Source of the DNA: JACCXJ01 sp052387115
GTDB taxonomy: Bacteria; Pseudomonadota; Gammaproteobacteria; JACCXJ01
Length of the DNA stretch: 10,884 nt
Assembly: GCA_052387115.1 (NCBI GenBank)
Contig: JBQTJM010000137.1
Coordinates: 1 to 10,884, forward strand
Direction: 5' to 3'
The position numbers and the translations under genes are program-made. Shown in pieces: positions 5,034 through 10,884 of this stretch. The notes under the pieces are model-generated. The model made no database searches. It was not told the origin of the DNA and saw nothing but the letters and a program-made list of their open reading frames with translations. Each line of letters begins with the position of its first letter. Position 1 is the first letter of the stretch.

Positions 5034-6172
5034 TCAATCCAGGGTGCGTCGATAACGCTGTCGCCCGGCGACCAGCGCCACCAGCAGGAACGCCAACATG
5101 GGCCACAGATGAGGCAGCACTTCTGACGCATCATACCCCTTCAGCAGGATCCGCGTACCAGCCGCAGGAAGTGAGTCAAAGGCAAGAGCTCCCCCAGGGT
5201 TTGGGCCCATTCGGGCATGCCCCGGAACGGAAACATGAAGCCCGAGAGCAATAGAGAGGGCAGAAAGAAAAAGAATCCCATCTGCATGGCCTGCAGCTGA
5301 TTCCTGGCGACGGTCGAAAAGGTCAACCCCAGGGTCAGATTGGCCGCGATGAAGACGAGCATGCTGAGCGCCAGGAACGTCAGGTCACCCAGCATCGGCA
5401 CATCGAAGACCAGGCGTGCCGCGGCCAGGATGAGCCCTGCCTGAAGGTAGCCCATGAAGACATAGGGGACGATCTTCCCGAGCATCACTTCCAGAGGACG
5501 CACCGGCATGGCCAGGAGGTTTTCCATGGTCCCGCGCTCGCGCTCGCGGGTCATGGCGAGACCCCTCAACAACACCAAGGTCATGGTGAGGACGACCCCC
5601 ATGAGCCCTGGAACGATGTTGTAACGGGTCAAGCCTTCTGGATTGAAATGGCGGTGGATGCGTAACTCGAAGGGGGGCGGCCGCCCCTGCAAATGTTGCA
5701 GAGTGCCCTGCAGGTCCCGATTCAGTACGTCCACGATCAAGGTGTTGACGGACGCGACGGCGTTGCTCGCCGCGGCCGGATCGGTGGCATCGATCTCCAG
5801 GAGCACGGCCGGGAATTCGCCCCGAACGAGCTTGCGCGAAAAACCCGCCGGGATCGCGAGGACAAACTGGACATCGCCACGGCGCAACAGCGCCTTGGCC
5901 TCGTCTTCCCGGCTCGGCTGATACAGCACATGAAAATAGCCGGTCTGTTGCATCCCGGCGATGAGACTGCGGGCGAAGACGCTTTGATCGGCGAGGAGCA
6001 CGGCTGTCGAGAGGTGCTTGGGATCGTTATTGATGGCGAATCCGAACAGGGTGAGCTGGATGAGGGGTATCCCGATCATCATCGCAAAGGTCAGACGATC
6101 CCGTCGCATCTGCACCAGCTCCTTGGTGACGATGCCCCACAAACGCCTCAGCGACGCGGCTAGGGGACTCAT
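5034..6172 (-). CDS. ABC-2 type transporter permease (YhhJ/YbhR-like), frameshifted near the 3' end
   Basis: This is the membrane subunit of an ABC exporter of the ABC-2 class, often drug or lipid efflux. TM1 is at about residues 28-48 (TFAMMIGIPLIQLTLFGFAI). A large periplasmic domain (50-180) follows, then five more hydrophobic segments. TRERERGTMENLLAMPVRP at 208-226 is the conserved cytoplasmic motif of the family. The first frame stops at 5141-5143 after THFLRLVRG. Restoring one base near 5150-5153 (CGC GGn ATC) continues as ILLKGYDASEVLPHLWPMLA and a last TM, ending RYRRTLD at TGA 5034-5036. The restored length is about 380 aa, normal for the family. The lesion is one nucleotide, so it could be a recent mutation or a sequencing error. 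No ATPase or membrane-fusion gene is next to it. The start at 6172 has no clear RBS. Confidence 0.85.
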
Positions 6173-6202
6173 CGCGGGGGACTCACGGCGGCGAGCTCAC
6201 GG

Positions 6203-6221
6203 GCATCACATTTCATGATGC
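6203..6221. promoter_or_regulatory. Inverted repeat upstream of the ABC permease
   Basis: GCATCA and TGATGC are separated by 7 nt, 31 nt before the permease ATG. It lies in the 150-nt gap after the gamma-lyase gene, the only place a promoter for the permease could be. It may be an operator. The short arms make chance a fair alternative. Confidence 0.2.
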
Positions 6222-6322
6222 AAGTACTCTAGCAGGTGATCGGCTGGGTGAGCCTGCCAGCGGCGCAGCCGGCCCGGGTCATCTAAGCGCGGCTCTGGCG
6301 TTTTCCACCACCATTGGCCGGT

Positions 6323-7480
6323 TCAGGCGAGCGCGTTCGCGAGATCGGCGATGAGGTCGTCCACGTCCTCGATCCCGACCGACAGGCGCACGAGGCCATC
6401 GCCGATCCCGAGTGCCTCACGGGTCTTCGGCGGGATGGCGGCGTGGGTCATGGTGGGCGGGTGCCCGATGAGACTCTCGACGCCGCCCAGGCTCTCGGCG
6501 AGCGCGAAGAGACGGCAGCGTTCGAGGACACGCCTGGCTTCCGCTAGCCCGCCTCCGAGCACGGCGCTGAGCATGCCGCCGAAACCGCTCATCTGACGCC
6601 GGGCGAGGGCGTGCTGCGGGTGACTTGCGAGCCCCGGATAATGGACCTTCTCCACCTTGGGATGTCTTTCCAGCCAATCGGCGATGGTGGCGGCGTTGTG
6701 GCCGTGGCGCTCCATGCGCAGGGCCAGGGTCTTGATCCCGCGCAACGCGAGAAAGGCGTCGAAGGGACTGGCGATGGCGCCGGCCGCGTTTTGCAGAAAC
6801 GCCAGGCGCTCGGCCAATTCCCCGCTCGCCGTCACGACCACCCCGCCCACCATGTCGGAATGGCCGTTGAGGTATTTGGTCGCCGAGTGCACCACCAGAT
6901 CGAAGCCGTGCTCGATGGGACGCTGGGCCCAGGGCGTGGCGAAGGTATTGTCCGCCACAGTGAGGATGCCGCGTGCCCTCGCGATCTCGGCGACCATGGT
7001 GAGGTCCACGAGCTTGAGCAGGGGGTTGGTCGGGGTCTCCACCCAGATCATCCGCGTCTCCTGGCGCAGTGCCGCCTCGATCGTCGCGCGCTCGCGCAGA
7101 TCGGTGTAGGTGAAACTAAGACCCGCGGAGCGGCACCGAACCCGTTCGAACAGCCGGTAGGTCCCGCCGTAGAGGTCATCGACGCTGAGCACGTGCGCGC
7201 CGGCGTCGAGCAGCTCGAGCACGGTGGCTATCGCCGCCATGCCCGAGGCGAAGGCGAACCCCGCGCGCCCGCCTTCGAGGTCCGCGACGCAACGCTCATA
7301 CGCCAGCCGCGTGGGGTTGGCGGTGCGCGAATAGTCGAACCCCTTATGCACGCCCGGGCTCTGTTGCACATAGGTCGAGGTCGCATAGATCGGCGTGATC
7401 ACGGCGCCGGTAGTGGGATCGGGGGGTTGGCCGGCATGAATGGCGCGCGTGGCGAATCCCTGGGAATGAGAGTCGGGCAT
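6323..7480 (-). CDS. Cystathionine gamma-lyase (PLP-dependent transsulfuration enzyme)
   Basis: This fold-type I PLP enzyme of the Cys/Met metabolism family has 385 aa, a normal length. It probably splits cystathionine into cysteine, 2-oxobutyrate and ammonia in the cytosol. The PLP lysine is Lys202 in HSATKYLNGHSD. Tyr50 and Arg52 (DYSRTANPTR) bind the cofactor phosphate of the partner subunit. SGMAA (79-83), Tyr104 (LYGGTYRLF) and Asp177 (ADNTF) are in their usual places. SLGGVESLIGHPPTMTHA is in the C-terminal domain. These motifs are shared with cystathionine gamma-synthase (MetB). The choice of lyase rests on cystathionine beta-synthase being 27 nt upstream, which makes a reverse-transsulfuration operon. 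The start at 7480 has GGGAG 7 nt upstream (7488-7492). Confidence 0.92.
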   Translation of the reverse strand: MPDSHSQGFATRAIHAGQPPDPTTGAVITPIYATSTYVQQSPGVHKGFDYSRTANPTRLAYERCVADLEGGRAGFAFASGMAAIATVLELLDAGAHVLSVDDLYGGTYRLFERVRCRSAGLSFTYTDLRERATIEAALRQETRMIWVETPTNPLLKLVDLTMVAEIARARGILTVADNTFATPWAQRPIEHGFDLVVHSATKYLNGHSDMVGGVVVTASGELAERLAFLQNAAGAIASPFDAFLALRGIKTLALRMERHGHNAATIADWLERHPKVEKVHYPGLASHPQHALARRQMSGFGGMLSAVLGGGLAEARRVLERCRLFALAESLGGVESLIGHPPTMTHAAIPPKTREALGIGDGLVRLSVGIEDVDDLIADLANALA

Positions 7481-7492
7481 GGGTGATCTCCC

Positions 7493-7511
7493 TTAACCTA
7501 AATCAGGTTAA
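7493..7511. promoter_or_regulatory. Perfect hairpin across the CBS stop / gamma-lyase RBS junction
   Basis: TTAACCT and AGGTTAA form a 7-bp stem with a 5-nt loop. It covers the CBS stop codon (7508-7510) and touches the AAGGGAG ribosome site of the gamma-lyase. In the mRNA it could tune translation of the second gene, protect processed ends, or be a protein site. It is not a normal terminator: there is no U run, and the operon continues. Confidence 0.35.
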
Positions 7512-8863
7512 TGCACGCCTCGGCGCAGATAATTGATGAGATCGATGCGGGTGATGAGCCCGAGGAATCTGTCACCCTCGCACACGATGGGGACCATGCC
7601 GCTCTCGAGCAGGGGCAGCACCTCGGCGAGCGGTGTAGCGAGCTGCACGGTTTCGAGCCGGGTGCTCATCACCGACCCCACCCGATCCTGGAAACGCTCC
7701 TCGTGACCGTAGACGGCGAGGAGCAGATCGGACTCGTCGATGATGCCTACGATGCGCTCGCCCTCCAGCACCGGGAGTTGCGAGATGTCATAGAGCTTGA
7801 AGCGCCCGTAGGCCGTGAGCAGGGTGTCCCCGGCACTGACCGTGATCACCGCGCGATCGGCATACAGCCTAGAGATGAGGTCGCGCAGATCGCCGTGTGG
7901 CTCACGCTCGATGAAACCCTGGTCGATCATCCAGTATTCATTGTACATCTTGGACAGGTATTTGTTGCCGCTGTCGCAGACGAAGGTGACCACGCGCTCT
8001 GGTCGGCTGCGGCCCCGGCAATACTGGAGCGCCGCGGCCACGAGCGTGCCCGAGGACGAGCCCGGGAAGATACCCTCTCGTCGCAGCAAGGCCCGAGCGG
8101 TCGCGAAACTCTCGGCATCCGTGATGGTGTAGACGTGCCGCACCCGCGAGAGGTCACAGATGGGCGGGATGAAGTCCTCCCCGATCCCTTCGACCAGCCA
8201 GGAACCCGCCCGGCCGAGGGTACCGGTCCTGACGTAATCGGCCAGAACCGAGCCCGCGGGATCGGCCAGCACCATGTTCACTTCGGGTGCGACCCGACCG
8301 AAAAAGCGGCTGAGGCCCGTCAGGGTGCCGCCGCTGCCGACGCCGCACACCACGGCATCGAGCTCCCCATCCATCTGCCGCCAGATCTCCGGGCCCGTGC
8401 CTTCCTCGTGAGCCTTGGGGTTGGCGGGGTTGGCGAACTGGTTGACGTAGAAGGAGCCGGGGGTCTCCCGCTCCAAACGCTCGGCGAGGTCCTGATAATA
8501 TTCCGGATGGCCGCGGCCGACATCCGAGCGGGTCATCACTACCTCTGCGCCCAGGGCCTTCAGGTGGAAGATCTTCTCCTGGCTCATCTTGTCGGGGATG
8601 ACGAGGCGCAGGCGATAGCCCTTGCGCGCCGCAATCAATGCCAGGGCGAGCCCGGTGTTGCCCGCCGTCGCCTCGATCAAGGTGCCACCCGGACGGAGCT
8701 TCCCCTCCCTCTCCGCCGACTCGACCATGGCCAGCGCGATGCGGTCCTTGATCGATCCGCCGGGGTTCTCATTTTCCAGCTTCACGAACAGGCGGCAGGG
8801 GCCGGCGTCCAGTCGGGTCACTTCGACCAGGCGGGTGTTGCCGATGAGCTCGATGATATTCAT
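7508..8863 (-). CDS. Cystathionine beta-synthase with C-terminal CBS-domain pair
   Basis: This PLP fold-type II enzyme condenses serine and homocysteine to cystathionine, the first step of reverse transsulfuration. It has 451 aa. The PLP lysine is Lys39 (NPGGSIKDR). ATAGNTG at 65-71 is the substrate/cofactor Asn loop, and GVGSGGT at 174-180 binds the PLP phosphate. SSSG near 269-272 and CDSGNKYLSKMY at 296-307 are typical of CBS. Two CBS motifs follow (about 335-390 and 394-450; VITVSAGDTLLTAY, MSTRLETVQLATPLAEVL), a Bateman module that in other CBS enzymes can bind adenosyl ligands. There is no N-terminal haem domain, as usual in bacteria. The start at 8863 has AGGAGG 9 nt upstream (8873-8878). 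The gene leads the operon with gamma-lyase and has a 263-nt leader region upstream. Confidence 0.94.
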   Translation of the reverse strand: MNIIELIGNTRLVEVTRLDAGPCRLFVKLENENPGGSIKDRIALAMVESAEREGKLRPGGTLIEATAGNTGLALALIAARKGYRLRLVIPDKMSQEKIFHLKALGAEVVMTRSDVGRGHPEYYQDLAERLERETPGSFYVNQFANPANPKAHEEGTGPEIWRQMDGELDAVVCGVGSGGTLTGLSRFFGRVAPEVNMVLADPAGSVLADYVRTGTLGRAGSWLVEGIGEDFIPPICDLSRVRHVYTITDAESFATARALLRREGIFPGSSSGTLVAAALQYCRGRSRPERVVTFVCDSGNKYLSKMYNEYWMIDQGFIEREPHGDLRDLISRLYADRAVITVSAGDTLLTAYGRFKLYDISQLPVLEGERIVGIIDESDLLLAVYGHEERFQDRVGSVMSTRLETVQLATPLAEVLPLLESGMVPIVCEGDRFLGLITRIDLINYLRRGVH

Positions 8864-9126
8864 GCCGCGGTGCCTCCTGGATCGGTCGAAGAAAGGCTAC
8901 GGCCGACGCCGGCGGCTCAGGATCCTACGAGAACGTGTCGCGGAGGGGGTGGCTGCCCTAGCTAGGACCGACCTTTGCCGCAGACCATCATATACCAGGC
9001 GGGTCCGGAGCACAGGCCGATCCCCGGGAAGGCCGAGGCTCATTCTATAGGTATCCCGGAGGGAGAGGGACCGTGGAGAGGTACCCGAAATTTGAAATGT
9101 GTTTTGCCCGGTGTTTGGCCAGGTGT
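8864..9126 (-). promoter_or_regulatory. Intergenic region likely holding the CBS/gamma-lyase operon promoter
   Basis: No gene is seen here. The CBS ribosome site is at 8873-8878. A 10-bp palindrome CCTAGCTAGG is at 8957-8966. On the minus strand TATATG (8989-8994) and TAGAAT (9042-9047) could be -10 boxes, but neither has a convincing -35 element. The size of the gap suggests the operon has its own promoter. I recognise no CysB- or SAM-type element. Confidence 0.3.
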
Positions 9127-10560
9127 TCAACCGGCGCCGCCGGCCATTGCCAACTCGGCGCGGGCAGGGCGCCGTGGCCGTTCGAGATCGCAGAGCAAGG
9201 CGTTCGCGAGACGCGCCGCCTGTCCGCGGATCTCCGGCACGGCGGTGGTTTCCCAGAGCATGCCTTTTTCCGGCGGGCCGAGCGTATACAGGTGGCGGGA
9301 CGCACAGCCGGCGGCGTCTAACAAAGCCCCGTTCGAACCGGTGGCGAGCCCGAGGCCCAGGGGGTCCGGATGGACCAGGCCGCGGTCGAGCAGATCGTTG
9401 ATCAGCCGGCTTTCCAGCTTGCGGTAATCGCTTTCGGAGCCGGAGCAGTTCACCACGGCATCGACGCGGAGCGAGCTGACCTCATCGAAACCGCGTCGCC
9501 TGATCACTACATCGACGCCGTTCCCGTCCTCCCGATAACCCATGACGCGGCCGACATGGCGGACCAATTGCCCAGATTCGGTCAATGCCTGCAGATGGTC
9601 GCCCACGAATGGTGCGAGCCGATGCCGGTGACCATCCCAGAAGGGGCGCAGGTGGCGCAGGAAACGCCGTTGCTCCGCGAGCGGCAGGCTCGCCCACAAG
9701 GTCGGCGTGGCCGGTCGCAGGGCGTCGATGGCGGCGCGCCAGTCACAGCGCTGGGATCGGATGTAATGACGGATATGGCGCAGCCAGGCACCGACCGCCC
9801 GCGGCCGGGCCTCCGCGGCGATGCTGAAATCGACCGGTGCAGCCGGGCGATGCGCCTGGGGCCACACCCCGCGCCGGGACAGCACGTGCAGGGTCCCGCG
9901 GTAACCGGCCTCGCTCAGCGTAATGGCCCAATCGGCCATGGTGAGGCCGCTGCCGATGGCGAGGCAGGACCGCGTCTCCATCAGGGCCGCCAGCACCTCC
10001 GGGCCCCAGGGATCGCCGTGATAACGGTCGCTTTCATAGAACGACCGATCGCCCACGTTCGGATCGCCGGGATGAAAATTGCCCAGGGCCAGGACCACCC
10101 GCTCGACCTCCAGGCGCTCACCGCTGGCCAGACGGACACTGATCCCACATGGCCCGCGCTTGAGGCCTACCGCCTCGCCGGTCTTGCGTTCCAGCCGCAC
10201 CCCGGCGGGTGCCCCGCGCTCGGCCTGGTCGAGCACCCCGCACAGGTAATCCCCGTAGGCGCGTCGCGGTAGGAACGACGCCGGGGTGATCGCGGTGATC
10301 CAGGGGGGATTGATCAATCGGTGCTCGCGCGCCCTGGCCCAGCGGAGAAAGTGCTCCGCGTCTTCGGGGAACGCGCTCATCTTGGCGGCGGGCACGTTCA
10401 GGAAATGGCAATCCCGGACCGTGCTGTAGGCGACCCCCCGACCGAATTGGTCGGGGGCGCGTTCGATGAGGCGCACCGTGAGCGGGCCCGCGGCTTTCCT
10501 CAATAGGTGCGCCGCGACCAGCGTGCCGCTGAATCCAGCGCCGACAATGGCGATCTCCAT
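9127..10560 (-). CDS. FAD/NAD(P)-binding protein, YdhS-like (COG4529 type)
   Basis: This is a putative flavoprotein of unknown reaction with 477 aa. The start at 10560 is chosen because the Rossmann motif begins at once (MEIAIVGAGFSG, GxGxxG at 7-12). An ATG at 10596 would add 12 unconserved residues, and neither start has a good RBS. GVAYST and NVPAAKMSAFP (about 41-65) are typical of the family's flavin-binding region. VLALGNFHPGDP and LAIGSGLTMADWAI form a second dinucleotide-binding stretch near the middle. The end carries LYTLGPPEKGMLWETTAVPE followed by IRGQA, the family's C-terminal signature. Members resemble lysine/ornithine N-monooxygenase and thioredoxin-reductase folds, but no substrate is established to my knowledge. 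It lies upstream of the CBS operon but 263 nt away, so a functional link is not implied. Confidence 0.85.
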   Translation of the reverse strand: MEIAIVGAGFSGTLVAAHLLRKAAGPLTVRLIERAPDQFGRGVAYSTVRDCHFLNVPAAKMSAFPEDAEHFLRWARAREHRLINPPWITAITPASFLPRRAYGDYLCGVLDQAERGAPAGVRLERKTGEAVGLKRGPCGISVRLASGERLEVERVVLALGNFHPGDPNVGDRSFYESDRYHGDPWGPEVLAALMETRSCLAIGSGLTMADWAITLSEAGYRGTLHVLSRRGVWPQAHRPAAPVDFSIAAEARPRAVGAWLRHIRHYIRSQRCDWRAAIDALRPATPTLWASLPLAEQRRFLRHLRPFWDGHRHRLAPFVGDHLQALTESGQLVRHVGRVMGYREDGNGVDVVIRRRGFDEVSSLRVDAVVNCSGSESDYRKLESRLINDLLDRGLVHPDPLGLGLATGSNGALLDAAGCASRHLYTLGPPEKGMLWETTAVPEIRGQAARLANALLCDLERPRRPARAELAMAGGAG

Positions 10561-10648
10561 GGGGAACGACCTATTCGCAGTACCGGTGGCCGGCAATGCA
10601 AAGACGGGCCCACTACCCCACAGCGGGTCAGCACGCCAGGAGATCCCC

Positions 10649-10665
10649 CGAGGGCCCTCGCGAGG
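10649..10665. other. Two overlapping perfect palindromes
   Basis: CGAGGGCCCTCG (10649-10660) and CCTCGCGAGG (10656-10665) overlap by 5 nt in the 130-nt gap between the right-edge gene and the YdhS-like gene. They could be alternative DNA-binding sites or the GC part of a terminator, but there is no T run. In such GC-rich DNA chance is possible. Confidence 0.25.
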
Positions 10666-10690
10666 TTTCAGCGCAGCAAGGCCCTAGCCT

Positions 10691-10884
10691 TCATCCACTG
10701 AAGCCGTTGGCCAGTTGCTGTAAGTAAGGCACGTAGGTACCGCTGCATGAGTGGTTGGCGCCGATAGAGCCCATCTGGGCACAGTATGCGACGGGGGTGG
10801 CTGTCACGTGTGCGAACTGGATGATCAGCTCGCTACCGAGTCCCACGCAAGCGGGTGGTGAGATGGGCACGATATCCGGGCTGT
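10691..10884 (-). CDS. C-terminal tail of an unrecognised protein (partial, cut by window edge)
   Basis: The minus frame entering from the right edge stays open for 63 codons and stops at TGA 10691-10693. It reads SPDIVPISPPACVGLGSELI, later TATPVAYCAQMGSIGAN, HSCSGTYVPYLQQL and ends ANGFSG. Third positions are mostly C or G, as in the other genes here. The mix of small polar residues and three cysteines suggests an exported or surface protein, but I do not recognise the family. The start lies outside the window. It is co-oriented with the YdhS-like gene, 130 nt ahead of it. Confidence 0.5.
   Translation of the reverse strand, partial: SPDIVPISPPACVGLGSELIIQFAHVTATPVAYCAQMGSIGANHSCSGTYVPYLQQLANGFSG

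Noticed and set aside
6611..7486. 291-codon plus-strand frame opposite the gamma-lyase
   Set aside because: It is antisense to a complete PLP enzyme and has a His/Gly/Arg-rich shadow composition.
7511..8965. 484-codon open frame on the plus strand opposite cystathionine beta-synthase
   Set aside because: It is the antisense shadow of a GC-rich gene. Its sequence is low-complexity and Arg/Gly/His-rich with no motifs, while the minus strand encodes a complete enzyme.
9370..10272. 300-codon plus-strand frame opposite the YdhS-like gene
   Set aside because: It is a shadow frame with no recognisable domain. The minus strand has clear Rossmann motifs.

Overview
The window looks like a chromosomal segment of a GC-rich proteobacterium. 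The housekeeping genes strongly prefer G or C at third codon positions. I suspect a gammaproteobacterium related to sulfur-oxidising or purple sulfur lineages, because of the REP/RAYT type and the style of the enzymes, but that is an inference without a database search. No rRNA, tRNA or CRISPR array was seen.

Nearly everything coding lies on the minus strand. Reading that strand from the right edge: the C-terminal tail of an unrecognised protein (10691-10884); a YdhS-like FAD/NAD(P)-binding protein (9127-10560); a two-gene reverse transsulfuration operon of cystathionine beta-synthase (7508-8863) and cystathionine gamma-lyase (6323-7480); an ABC-2 type transporter permease with a one-base frameshift near its 3' end (5034-6172); an M17 leucyl aminopeptidase (3447-4958); a decayed mosaic (about 2194-3416); a secreted, Tat-type intradiol ring-cleavage dioxygenase (1439-2161); and an APC-superfamily amino acid permease cut by the left edge (1-1370).

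The mosaic is the most unusual part. At its centre is a REP-associated tyrosine transposase (RAYT) whose N- and C-terminal parts are both recognisable but in different frames, with the segment that should carry the HUH motif deleted. On each side it has one short and one long hairpin in mirror-image order, and the two long hairpins are reverse complements of each other. Outside these lie two different broken MNT-type nucleotidyltransferase fragments pointing inward: a frameshifted C-terminal tail on the plus strand (2241-2359) and a frameshifted N-terminal part on the minus strand (3075-3378). Outermost is a dispersed direct repeat of about 50 bp (2194-2240 and 3362-3416). Each copy contains a sequence like half of a Fur box, and one copy sits where an operator of the dioxygenase would be expected.

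Functionally, the clear pathway is homocysteine to cysteine via CBS and gamma-lyase. The amino acid permease and aminopeptidase would fit general amino acid supply, but only the CBS/gamma-lyase pair is convincingly one operon. I see no intact, wholly new defence or metabolic system. The novelty lies in the REP/RAYT and nucleotidyltransferase wreckage and its repeats.
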